From Streptomyces fradiae ATCC 10745 = DSM 40063 (GTDB lineage Bacteria > Actinomycetota > Actinomycetes > Streptomycetales > Streptomycetaceae), in assembly GCF_008704425.1 (NCBI RefSeq), contig NZ_CP023696.1, positions 2,900,501 to 2,964,500 of the forward strand: a DNA stretch of 64,000 nucleotides. Reading direction: 5' to 3'. The notes under the pieces are model-generated. The model saw nothing but the letters and a program-made list of their open reading frames with translations, did no database searches and was not told where the DNA came from. How positions within the stretch are numbered: the stretch's first letter is position 1; every line of letters starts with the position of its first letter. Below, one piece after another: positions 46,185 through 53,800 of this stretch. A program made the translations under genes and the position numbers.

Positions 46185-46795
46185 GCCAGGGCCTCCGCCA
46201 TCCGGTCCTCATGGGCCTCGCGTGCCTTGTGCGCCTCGTAGGCCTCGCGGGCCTCGCGGGCCACACGGACCCCCATGGCCTCACGGTCCTCACCGGCCTC
46301 GCGGGCGGCGGGCGCCTCGGTGCCCGGCACGCGGACCGGGGGCCGGGGGCGCGGCAGGGCGCGGGGCGCGGGGCGCCCGGAGAGGCCGAGGAACTCCTGG
46401 AAGTTGCGCAGCCCGCCCTCGGACTCGAAGACGCCGTCGAAGCCTCCCTCGGCGAGGCCCTCGATGAATTGCACGTTCTCCGCGCCGCGCACGCCGAGCT
46501 TGCCGCCGATGACGACGCGCAGGTCCTTCAGATCGGGTTCGCTGCGAATCTTCTTGATGAGCCGGAGGCCGTCGATGTGGCCGTGCCCGTTGACGGTGCT
46601 GAGCACGAGGACGTCCGGCCTGGCCTTCCGGCATTCGTCGATGATGACCTGGTCGGGGACGCAGGCGCCGAGATTCCGGACCTCTCCGCCGTGTTCCTCC
46701 AGGAGCAGTTGAAGGAAGACCAGGTTCCACATGTGGGCGTCGGAGGAAACGCTCGACACGATGAATTTTCTGGCCGGGCGCACGATATTCGTCAT
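46181..46795 (-). CDS. glmS: Glutamate (methylaspartate) mutase, S (cobalamin-binding) subunit
   Basis: 204 residues. A Rossmann-type B12-binding domain spans residues 8-140: KFIVSSVSSDAHMWNLVFLQ, VLVLSTVNGHGHIDGLRLI and RVVIGGKLGVRG. The base-off motif DxHxxG appears as Asp19-Ala-His21-Met-Trp-Asn24; the usual Gly is Asn. His21 should be the lower cobalt ligand. Residues from about 140 form an Arg/Ala/Glu-rich extension (EAREAYEAHKAREAHEDRMA) absent from the 137-residue clostridial protein. GGAGAAGG precedes the ATG. First gene of the operon. The symbol is that of the mutase subunit, not glucosamine synthase. Confidence 0.88.
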   Translation of the reverse strand: MTNIVRPARKFIVSSVSSDAHMWNLVFLQLLLEEHGGEVRNLGACVPDQVIIDECRKARPDVLVLSTVNGHGHIDGLRLIKKIRSEPDLKDLRVVIGGKLGVRGAENVQFIEGLAEGGFDGVFESEGGLRNFQEFLGLSGRPAPRALPRPRPPVRVPGTEAPAAREAGEDREAMGVRVAREAREAYEAHKAREAHEDRMAEALA

Positions 46796-47226
46796 GACCT
46801 TCTCCGCAATGGGGGGAGTGACGGATGAAATGCTGTCCGCTCGGGTGCTGGGGGGTCCAGGACGGACCCCAGGGCATTCCCGATGGCGCTTATCGCCCGC
46901 TTCGATGCCCGGCGGTACGGGGTGGCGGATGCGCGGCCCGCGCCCGGGGCGCCCGACGACGCGCGGCGGTGCGCGTCGGTGCGTCGGCGCGCGTCGTGTC
47001 GGTGCACGACGGTGCGTGTCGGCGCTGTGGTGCCCGGGGCCCGGCGCGGTACGCCGAGGTGCCGGTGGTGCCGGTGGTGGCGGTACGGGGAGTGCCGGCG
47101 GTGAGGGGCGCGGGGCCGGGCCGCCGCGCGGGGCGCCACCCCGCCGAGGGGGCGCGGGGGGTGCCGGTGGCGCGGGGGCTGCCGGGGGGCGGCGCGGCGG
47201 GCCGGCCGTGGCGCCCGCGCGGCAGG
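46796..47226. other. Promoter region of the glutamate mutase operon
   Basis: 431 bases between the LysR gene and the mutase S gene, both on the reverse strand. It holds an imperfect inverted repeat, CTGGGG-GGTCC (46848-46858) with GGACC-CCAG (46864-46872), and an A/T-richer GATAAGC stretch near 46890; these are candidates for regulator and polymerase contacts. The part nearer the LysR gene is a GTGCGTCGG/GGTGCC-rich low-complexity tract. No gene seen. Confidence 0.45.
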
Positions 47227-48162
47227 TCAGTCCGTCCCGCCGCCGAGGGGGGCGGCGCGGTCGGCGACCCGCTCGTACTCGCTCGCCATGCACTCCATGG
47301 TCCGCTCGACGAACAGCCGCATCTCGCGGGTCTGCCGGCGGCCCCGGCGCCAGGCGAGCTGGGTGTACACCTCGAACGGCGGCTCCCAGGCGAGCGCCGC
47401 GAACGAGCCGGCCGCCAGGTCGTCGGCGACGGTCATCGTGGGCAGCAGGGCCACGCCGAGCCCGGCGGCGAGGCCGCGCTTGATGGACTCGATGTTGCCG
47501 AACTCCAGGAACGGCACGGGCTCGCCGGTGCCGTCGTTCAGCTCGGCCTCGAACAGCTCCCGGTAGGCGCAGCCGGCCTCCGGGGCCAGCACCTGCACCT
47601 CGCGGAGCTGGTCCAGGGTGACCTTCTCCTCGCGGGCCAGGGGGTGGCCGGGAGCGGCCACGACGACGAGCGGCTCGGCGCCCAGCACCTCGCTGTCGAC
47701 GCCGGGGTGCTTCGTCTCGGCCTCCATGAGGAAGCCCATGTCGAAGATGCCCTGGCGCAGCGCGTACAGGGTCTCCGCGCAGAGGCTGGGCCGCAGCACG
47801 AGCTGGAGCTGCGGGTAGCGGTGGTGGAAGAACTCCAGGACCGGCGGCATGCGGTAGGAGGTGATGCTCTCCATGGTGCCGACGGTGAGCATCCCGGACG
47901 GCTCGCCGCCGCCCGCCGCGATGCCGCGCGCCTCACCGGCGAGGGCGAGCATCTGCTCGGCGTACGGGAGGAGCCGCTGCCCGGCGGGGGTGAGCTGGAT
48001 CCGGGCGCCGAGCCGCTCGAACAGCTCGGTCCCGAGGGACGACTCCAGGCTCTTGATCTGGGCGGTCACGCTCGACTGCGCGTACCGGAGCTCCGTCGCG
48101 GCCCGGGTGAAGCTCAGCAGGGTCGCGACTTTGTGGAAGGTGGTCAGTTGCCGAATGTCCAC
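47227..48162 (-). CDS. LysR-family regulator of the cluster
   Basis: 311 residues. The winged-helix domain (1-60) reads IRQLTTFHKVATLLSFTRAA, YAQSSVTAQIKSLESSLGTE; residues 90-295 form the LysR effector domain (LTVGTMESITSYRMPPVLEF, FGNIESIKRGLAAGLGVALL). LysR proteins activate neighbouring operons on binding a small pathway ligand. It lies just upstream of the mutase operon in the same direction, and its likely target is the interval 46796-47226. GTG start 5 bases after GGGAG. Confidence 0.9.
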   Translation of the reverse strand: MDIRQLTTFHKVATLLSFTRAATELRYAQSSVTAQIKSLESSLGTELFERLGARIQLTPAGQRLLPYAEQMLALAGEARGIAAGGGEPSGMLTVGTMESITSYRMPPVLEFFHHRYPQLQLVLRPSLCAETLYALRQGIFDMGFLMEAETKHPGVDSEVLGAEPLVVVAAPGHPLAREEKVTLDQLREVQVLAPEAGCAYRELFEAELNDGTGEPVPFLEFGNIESIKRGLAAGLGVALLPTMTVADDLAAGSFAALAWEPPFEVYTQLAWRRGRRQTREMRLFVERTMECMASEYERVADRAAPLGGGTD

Positions 48163-48208
48163 GGGGACTCCCAGGGTTCGGTCACGGGGGCGGGTGGCGG
48201 CCACGAGG

Positions 48209-48394
48209 TCACCGCTGCCAGGTCCAGTCGTCCTCGCCGCTGTCGGTCGACGTGGGGGCCGGCGAGGTCGACGCGGAGGCGACCAGGGCGGACGACGCGT
48301 CGACGCTCGCCACGGCGGCGGAGCCGGCGAGGGCGGCGAAGCCGAGGACGGCGGTGGCGGCGGCGGCACGAACGACGAGACCGAGCGGGAACAT
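48209..48394 (-). CDS. Small secreted peptide, 61 residues
   Basis: MFPLGLVVRAAAATAVLGFA begins a signal-peptide-like segment ending near AGSAAVA (residues 23-29), followed by a Ser/Ala/Thr-rich mature part that ends in the acidic, aromatic tail SGEDDWTWQR. The ATG is preceded at good spacing by AAGGAA in an A/T-rich patch, so it looks translated. It lies between the LysR gene and the divergent TrmB/LuxR-type regulator. It could be a signal or a secreted partner; no Cys, so not a lanthipeptide-type precursor. I do not recognise a family. Confidence 0.6.
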   Translation of the reverse strand: MFPLGLVVRAAAATAVLGFAALAGSAAVASVDASSALVASASTSPAPTSTDSGEDDWTWQR

Positions 48395-48786
48395 GGCTGA
48401 TTCCTTAAGTTGAAAGGCGGACTGAAACAGGCACGGTTTACGCGTCCGAAACTCGCCTGTGAAAGGCGCGAAGACGCGCGGTGTGCCGACGCACGGAAAG
48501 AGCGATGCGCCAGACGTACTTCCGGAAGGCCGCCGACGGTTCCGGTGCCGTCGACGGGATCAAGCTTTGCCGGTCGCGCGGTGCCGGTGAAGCGGTATCC
48601 GGTGGCCAGATCCGTCCTTGACCCAAGGTGTCCACGCCCGGAGCACCGCGTTCCGGCCCGTTCGGGGCACCCGCATGGGCTCTGACGTGGACGGAAGGGC
48701 AATAGAGCCTTGTTGCCGAAGTGGAACCGGCCCTATCATCGCGCGGATGCTCCAGGCATATTCGCGGCTCAAGGGGGAGAGCTAGA
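48395..48786. promoter_or_regulatory. Divergent promoter region, small peptide and LuxR-type gene
   Basis: 392 bases, lower in GC than the flanks. For the forward gene, TTGTTG (48710-48715), an 18-base spacer and TATCAT (48734-48739) form a plausible promoter. The other half, around 48395-48430 (TTAAGTTGAAA), is A/T-rich and probably serves the reverse peptide gene. Confidence 0.45.
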
Positions 48787-49782
48787 TTGCTCGAAACGCT
48801 CGGACTGGACGGAACCGCCGAGTCGGTCTACCGCCTGATGCTGAGATGCCCGGGCGACGACGAGGAGCGATTGGGGAGCCGGCTGGGCATCCGGGTCGAG
48901 TCCGTGCGTACCGCGCAGGAGCGGCTGGCCCGTCTGGGCCTGGTGCAGGACTCGTACGAGCACCCCGGCCGGCTGCGGGCCGTCAGCCCCGACCTGGGCC
49001 TGGAGTCCCTGCTCGCCCGCCAGTCGGCAGAGCTGGCCGCGCACCAGCACCGGATCGAGATGTCCCGCGCCGCCGCCGCGAAGCTGATCTCCGAGTACGC
49101 GGGACAGGAGGCCGACGCCGCCAATCCGGGCGTCGAGCAGCTCGTGGGCCTCGACGCCGTGCGGGAGCGGCTGGCGTCGCTCCAGCGGGACATCCGCCAC
49201 GAGGTGCTGTCCTTCGCGCCGGACGGGGCGCAGACGGAGGACGCCCTGCGCTCGTCGCGCCCGCTGAACGAGCAGCTGCTGCGGCGCGGGGTGCGGATGC
49301 GGACGGTGTACCTGGACTCGATGCGCAACAGCGCGGCCACGGTCGCCCACGCGGACTTCCTCACCGAACTGGGCGCCGAGGTACGCACGGTGGCGGCGCT
49401 GCCGACGCGCATGCTGATCGCCGACCGGGAACTGGCGCTGCTGCCCGTGGACAGCGAGGACACCAGCGCGGGCGCGGTGATCCTGACGGGCCGGGGCACC
49501 CTGACGGCGCTGTGCGCCCTGTTCGACAGCATCTGGGAGATGGCCGCCCCGCTGGGCACGGTGCGCCGGCGGGACGTGAACGGCCTGAGCGGCCAGGAGG
49601 CGACGGCGCTGCGGCTCCTCGCGGAGGGCCACACCGACGAGGCCATCGCCAAGCGCCTGGGCGTCTCGCACCGCACGGCCCGGCGCATCGCGACGCAGCT
49701 CATGGAGCGCCTGGGCGCCCGCAGCCGCTTCGAGGCGGGCGTCAGGGCGGTCCAGAACGGCTGGCTCCCCCGCGACCGCTGA
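48787..49782 (+). CDS. TrmB-like/LuxR-type transcriptional regulator
   Basis: 331 residues. The N-terminal domain (LETLGLDGTAESVYRLMLRC, RLGIRVESVRTAQERLARLG) is a TrmB-like winged helix; the middle (RLASLQRDIRHEVLSFAPDG, LPVDSEDTSAGAVIL) is a phospholipase-D-like ligand domain; the C-terminus is a LuxR helix-turn-helix (SGQEATALRLLAEGHTDEAI, LGVSHRTARRIATQLMERLG; about 268-325). This class often neighbours biosynthetic genes in streptomycetes. The TTG at 48787 is 9 bases after GGGGGAG; a stop in another frame and the family start LETLGLD support it. It diverges from the small peptide gene. Confidence 0.87.
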   Translation: MLETLGLDGTAESVYRLMLRCPGDDEERLGSRLGIRVESVRTAQERLARLGLVQDSYEHPGRLRAVSPDLGLESLLARQSAELAAHQHRIEMSRAAAAKLISEYAGQEADAANPGVEQLVGLDAVRERLASLQRDIRHEVLSFAPDGAQTEDALRSSRPLNEQLLRRGVRMRTVYLDSMRNSAATVAHADFLTELGAEVRTVAALPTRMLIADRELALLPVDSEDTSAGAVILTGRGTLTALCALFDSIWEMAAPLGTVRRRDVNGLSGQEATALRLLAEGHTDEAIAKRLGVSHRTARRIATQLMERLGARSRFEAGVRAVQNGWLPRDR

Positions 49783-50083
49783 GCGCCGCCGCGCACCCGG
49801 GCCCCCGGCGCGGGCCCCCGGCGCGGGCCCCCGGCACGCGGGCTCCCGGCACACCCCCTCCCGGTGCCTGCCCCCCGGCGCGCTCCACCCTCCCGGCACG
49901 CGGGGCCTTCCCGGCACGCGCCCTCCCGGTACGCGGAGCCTCGCCCCGTGCGGGCCCTCCCCCGGGCCCAAACCCAGGCCCGAAGCGGCCACCCCGCGCG
50001 CTCCCGCCCCGAAGGCCCAGCCGCGGCCCCCTCCGGTGCCGCGCGCACCCGCCCCCGCCCGCTCCCGCCCACGCGGCGGTCCG
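49783..50083. repeat. GGCGCGGGCCCCC microrepeat region
   Basis: About 300 bases between convergent genes, made of C/G-rich units such as CCCCGGCGCGGG (four copies at 49798-49840) and CTCCCGG(C/T)ACGCG (several). They can form multiple weak hairpins, which may serve as terminators. No gene seen. Confidence 0.5.
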
Positions 50084-50665
50084 CTACCCCGCTCCGCCGC
50101 GGCGCCGCTCCCACTCGGCGCGGGTCAGCGCGTACGCGACCTCCCCGTGCTCGGAGCCCTCGATCCGCTCGGGCCACTCCCCGAAGTACGTCCGTACGTA
50201 CCCGAGCCCGCTCTTCTCCATGACGCGCCGGGACCCGGTGTTGACCGCCATGGTCTCGGCGGTGACCCGCTCGGCGCCCAGCACCGTGAAGGCCCGCTCG
50301 ACGAGCGCCCGCGCCCCCTCCGTGGCGTATCCGGCGCCCCAGGCCGCGCGCCGCAGCCGGTACCCCAGCTCCAGGGTGTCCGCGCTGTCCTCGCGGACCG
50401 GCCGCAGCTCGAACCACCCGAGGAACACGCCGCCCTCCCGCGCGGCCCAGAACCCCGGCAGCCCGCCGAGGCACGCGTAGGGCCGCATGAGCCGGGGCAG
50501 CACCCGCTCCCGCACCTCCTCCGGCGGCGTCGGCCGCCCACCGGTGAGGTACCGCATCACCTCGGGGTCGGCGTCCAGCCCGACGACCAGCGGCTCGTCC
50601 CACACGGTGAAGCGCCGCAGCTCCAGCCGGTCGGTGCGCAGAAAGGGCTCGTCCTCGACAGTCAC
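50084..50665 (-). CDS. GNAT-family N-acetyltransferase (RimJ/RimL type)
   Basis: 193 residues: LRTDRLELRRFTVWDEPLVV, then ELGYRLRRAAWGAGYATEGA, which carries the acetyl-CoA pyrophosphate-binding loop, and TMAVNTGSRRVMEKSGLGYV. This is the RimJ/RimL-like subgroup that acetylates N-terminal amines or small-molecule amines. Substrate unknown. GTG start. It is followed by G/C-rich repeats and no other same-strand gene. Confidence 0.88.
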   Translation of the reverse strand: MTVEDEPFLRTDRLELRRFTVWDEPLVVGLDADPEVMRYLTGGRPTPPEEVRERVLPRLMRPYACLGGLPGFWAAREGGVFLGWFELRPVREDSADTLELGYRLRRAAWGAGYATEGARALVERAFTVLGAERVTAETMAVNTGSRRVMEKSGLGYVRTYFGEWPERIEGSEHGEVAYALTRAEWERRRGGAG

Positions 50666-50733
50666 GCTCCCATCGTCACCACCCCCGCCGCCCGGCCTCC
50701 ACCGATTAACCGGGACACCGACCCCCGCGAGGC

Positions 50734-51360
50734 CTACCGCTCCCGCAGCACCGGCTCGAGCATGTCCCGCAGCTGCTCCTCGTTCAGCGCCTTCATGGCC
50801 CGCGCCGCGATGCGACCGTCCCGGTCGATCACGAGGGTGGACGGGATGATCTGCGGGTTCAGGCTGCCCTTCGGGAACCGCAGCAGCAGCTCCCCGTAGG
50901 GGTCGTAGATGCTGGGGTACGTGACCCCGTAGTCCTCCTCGAACTTCACCGGCTGGGTCTTGTCGCGGTTGCGGGTGTTGATCCCCACGAACTCCACGCC
51001 CTCACCTTTGAGTTCTTTCGCGGCCTTGGCGAAATGGGGCGCCTCCGCCCGGCAGGGGTCGCACCACGACCCCCACACGTTGAGCGCGACGACCTTGCCC
51101 CGGTAGTCGCCCAGATCGATCCTCTCGCCCTGAAGGCTCTCCCCGGTGAGCCGGGGCGCCGCCACTCGGCGGGCCTTCTCGACCCGGTCGACACCGTCGT
51201 CACCGGCCGTGAACCCGGCGGTCGGCGGGGTTCCCCGGCCGGGAGACCCCGTGGTGCAGCCCGGTATGAGGAGGAGGCAGGCGGCAGGCACCAGGACGCG
51301 CGCCCGAAGGCGCCGCGCCGGCCGCCGCCGGACAAGGGCGGTCACGCTGTCGGCAGTCAT
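50734..51360 (-). CDS. TlpA/ResA-like thioredoxin-fold lipoprotein
   Basis: 208 residues. A lipoprotein signal (RVLVPAACLLLIPGC) is followed by a thioredoxin-like domain with GKVVALNVWGSWCDPCRAEA; the redox Cys are residues 100 and 103. Downstream FVGINTRNRDKTQPVKFEED and the cis-Pro segment IIPSTLVIDRDGRIAARAM are typical of TlpA/ResA proteins that reduce extracytoplasmic disulphides, for example in cytochrome c maturation. No cytochrome genes are adjacent. Confidence 0.9.
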   Translation of the reverse strand: MTADSVTALVRRRPARRLRARVLVPAACLLLIPGCTTGSPGRGTPPTAGFTAGDDGVDRVEKARRVAAPRLTGESLQGERIDLGDYRGKVVALNVWGSWCDPCRAEAPHFAKAAKELKGEGVEFVGINTRNRDKTQPVKFEEDYGVTYPSIYDPYGELLLRFPKGSLNPQIIPSTLVIDRDGRIAARAMKALNEEQLRDMLEPVLRER

Positions 51361-51524
51361 GGCGACAGCCTTCCACCGCCCGGCAACCCACGGCGCGGCG
51401 GGCCCGCGCCGCGAGCCGCCCCTCCGCTCCGCATGCTTGAAGCAACCGCGAGGAGGCCGTCTTTTCGACCGTGTGTCGAGGACTGTACGGTCCGAGCGCG
51501 TTTCAGCGAAGGGGAAGTGAGTCG

Positions 51525-51710
51525 ATGGCCCGAGTAGCTCTGCCGGCGGCCGCGGCCATGCTGGCTCTGCTGACCTGCCTGCCGAGCTGTACATCGGCTT
51601 CTACCGCCGTCGAGGGCTGTATGGGGAAGCAGGCGGTCGGCATGACTTCCGGACAACTCGCGGGTACCTACCGGGGTGACGGCGACGCGAAGGGTGTGAG
51701 GCTCACCTGA
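51525..51710 (+). CDS. Short lipoprotein, probably truncated
   Basis: 61 residues: MARVALPAAAAMLALLTCLP with lipobox L-P-S-C (Cys near residue 22), then TAVEGCMGKQAVGMTSGQLA and GTYRGDGDAKGVRLT. The last part looks like the first strand of a longer extracytoplasmic beta domain that would continue after VRLT, but a TGA stops it. GGGGAAG lies 7 bases before the ATG. The remnant of a transposase gene immediately downstream suggests that insertion removed the 3' part. Confidence 0.55.
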   Translation: MARVALPAAAAMLALLTCLPSCTSASTAVEGCMGKQAVGMTSGQLAGTYRGDGDAKGVRLT

Positions 51711-51889
51711 CTGCGTCGCAGGGCAAGCCGTGTCTGTAAGCACTCGTTTCGGCTCCGGTGCACGGACTTCCTTTGGCTCCACTCACCGGCTGGAGGGGGC
51801 GTGGATTGGTGTGATCCACGAGCCTGCAGCAAGGTGATTCGGCCCGACTTCGAACGAGTGGTTCCGCTGGCCGGGACCGGGGGTCGGCG

Positions 51890-52030
51890 CGGTAGTTTCG
51901 GAGCCTCGGTCAGCCTCTCCAGATCGAGACGTCTGTCCCTCCGGATCGCGGCGAACAACTCAGCCCGCGACAAACCCACCCCGGCCTCCCGACAGACCGC
52001 GATCAACACACACGGCCGCCGACAAGACCG
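51890..52030 (-). pseudogene. IS21-like transposase (IstA) N-terminal remnant
   Basis: The reverse strand reads SRAELFAAIRRDRRLDLERL within an open frame. This resembles the N-terminus of streptomycete IS21-family IstA proteins (..VELFAAIRRDRR..), but the following helix-turn-helix and the DDE core are missing. No inverted ends were identified. Confidence 0.45.
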
Positions 52031-52144
52031 TGATCGACGCACACACCCTGCCGTCGTCGGGCGGACGGAGTAGTGCATTCACTATTCACTCCGAATTGGG
52101 CACGTCGCAGCCGGAGCAAGCAGGCCAGGCGTGTCGGTGATGCC

Positions 52145-52618
52145 TCAGTGCTGGATCAGGCCACCGACCGGGACGGGAGGGACGTGGCCGGTCGCCGGAA
52201 GGGTCTGCGCCAGGGCGAGGCCGATGTCGACCAGCGATGACCGTCGCAGCTCGACGACGTCGGGGATCGGAGTCCAGACTGACTCGGCGGTCTCGCCGTT
52301 CGGCTCGGGCCGGAGCTGGCCGCCGGTAATGCAAACCTGGTAGAAGATGCCGACATTCTGATGCTCGCGGTCGCCGGGGACGTTGCGTTCCGCCGCGGGG
52401 ATCACTCTTGAGTCCACTCCCAGCAAGCGTTCGACCACAGCCTTGCAGCCGGTCTCCTCGGCGACCTCCCGGATCACTGCATCGAACGGATCCTCCCCGT
52501 GCTCGACCCTTCCGCCCGGAAGAGTCCAGTTACTCCCGCCCTCCGGTGTGACGTGACGGGCGAGCAGCACCCGCCCGTCCTCGATGCACACGGCGTACGC
52601 CGCCAACCGGAAACTCAT
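52145..52618 (-). CDS. NUDIX hydrolase
   Basis: 157 residues. The Nudix box is complete: G-x5-E-x7-REVAEETG, spanning GRVEHGEDPFDAVIREVAEE at about residues 42-61, where the Glu residues bind Mg. N-terminal MSFRLAAYAVCIEDGRVLLA is the usual start strand. It hydrolyses a nucleoside diphosphate linked to another group; the exact substrate is not given by sequence. GGGAGG lies 6 bases before the ATG. It is in a patch of lower GC than the flanks. Confidence 0.9.
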   Translation of the reverse strand: MSFRLAAYAVCIEDGRVLLARHVTPEGGSNWTLPGGRVEHGEDPFDAVIREVAEETGCKAVVERLLGVDSRVIPAAERNVPGDREHQNVGIFYQVCITGGQLRPEPNGETAESVWTPIPDVVELRRSSLVDIGLALAQTLPATGHVPPVPVGGLIQH

Positions 52619-52870
52619 CCCCGCACCTCCCATTGGACCCTATCCACGGTCCAGAGTCCGCGCACCGCTACGCGGAGTGGAGCCAGAACGACTTCCCACG
52701 CCCTGGCGCTACTTCTGTTCCGTGCAGTGGAGCCTGAAGAAGTGCTTACGGGCAGGCTGCGGCTCCAGGGCGACTGAGCCCGCCCGGACGGGTGCCGGCC
52801 GGTGAGGGTGCATGTGGCGGGGCCCTTCGATGGGAGGTGGTTCCGCCAGTGCTCCATGGTGGCGACGGTG

Positions 52871-53551
52871 TCAGGCTCGGTTCGCTTGCAGCCGTGCGTC
52901 GAGGACCGCACGCGGAATCCGCCCGCGCGCGGGTACGTCGATTCCGTTCGCGCGGGCCCATGCCCGGACCGCCGCAGCGTCGATCGGCCCCTGCGGGACG
53001 ACGGACTCGGTCTTCCACGCACTCGGGGTCAAGGGCTCGAACATCGCTGGAGAGTCGAGGAGATCCGCCGGGAACTGGGGCACGCGGGTGAGTCCGCTGA
53101 GCACGGCGACGAGAAAGCCGGTCAGTGACCCGTCGTGGGTGTACCAGCGGGGGCCGCGCGCTTCGTTGACGGCGACGCGCCAGGCGTCCGGATCGGCATC
53201 CGGCGCGGTGATCCAGAAGATGCACTCGCCGTTGTCGGTCGATCCCACAGCGAAGAGATGATCCGGGTCGCAAGGCACCGGATGCGTGCCCTGGTCGTAG
53301 TCCTTGCGCAGGTGAGCGCGCATCCGCCCTGGTACGGGGCCCGTGAGACCGACGAACTCGGTCACACCGTGCGGGTGGAAGACGCTCAGGAAGTCGCTGA
53401 ACCTTCCCGGCCCGTAACGCTCGGCGAGCCGCTTGTAGTCGCAGGGCAGCCGCTTGCCCAAGTCCGCCTCGACGGCGTCCCACCGGATGGTCGTGGGCCG
53501 ACCGGGCGGGGGCGGGGGGCAGAGCCGCACGAGCGCGGCGAGGTCGGTCAC
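52871..53551 (-). CDS. SUKH (SMI1/KNR4)-Lsr2 C-domain fusion protein
   Basis: 226 residues. The first 170 resemble the SMI1/KNR4 (SUKH) domain: IRWDAVEADLGKRLPCDYKR, FLSVFHPHG, CIFWITAPDADPDAW and GFLVAVLSGL. The last 37 residues, IDAAAVRAWARANGIDVPAR followed by GRIPRAVLDAR, match the DNA-binding C-terminal domain of the nucleoid protein Lsr2. SUKH proteins often act as immunity to polymorphic toxins. A fused Lsr2 domain could give DNA binding. GTG at 53551 is chosen because GAGGA lies 5 bases before it; an ATG at 53569 is in frame. No toxin gene is adjacent. Confidence 0.8.
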   Translation of the reverse strand: MTDLAALVRLCPPPPPGRPTTIRWDAVEADLGKRLPCDYKRLAERYGPGRFSDFLSVFHPHGVTEFVGLTGPVPGRMRAHLRKDYDQGTHPVPCDPDHLFAVGSTDNGECIFWITAPDADPDAWRVAVNEARGPRWYTHDGSLTGFLVAVLSGLTRVPQFPADLLDSPAMFEPLTPSAWKTESVVPQGPIDAAAVRAWARANGIDVPARGRIPRAVLDARLQANRA

Positions 53552-53800
53552 GAGAGTCCTCGGTGGCATCGGGGTGGTCGAGGCGGTCCGGGTACTCAAG
53601 GTAGTCCCGCACGCGTCGACTTGGCCCTCGTCGCCCTCGGCTGGTTGGCCGACCGACGCCCGCGCCGTGCAATGCCACCCCACCCACGAGCGGCCGGAAA
53701 GGGCCATCGGCGGCCGTACAACCTTCACCCTTCATCGAATGTCTGAGCGAGCGGTACGCGCCATGGGCGTGCCGCTCGGCCATCTCCGGAAGGGACCTCC

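Noticed and set aside
46796..47226. Possible extra gene upstream of the mutase S subunit
   Set aside because: The mutase frame can be extended to 47293, but the added part is Arg/Pro-rich and lacks B12-domain features; the ATG at 46795 with GGAGAAGG fits.
52619..52870. Possible small gene between NUDIX and SUKH-Lsr2
   Set aside because: A forward stretch AEWSQNDFPRP looks protein-like, but frames are short, change, and match no family I know.
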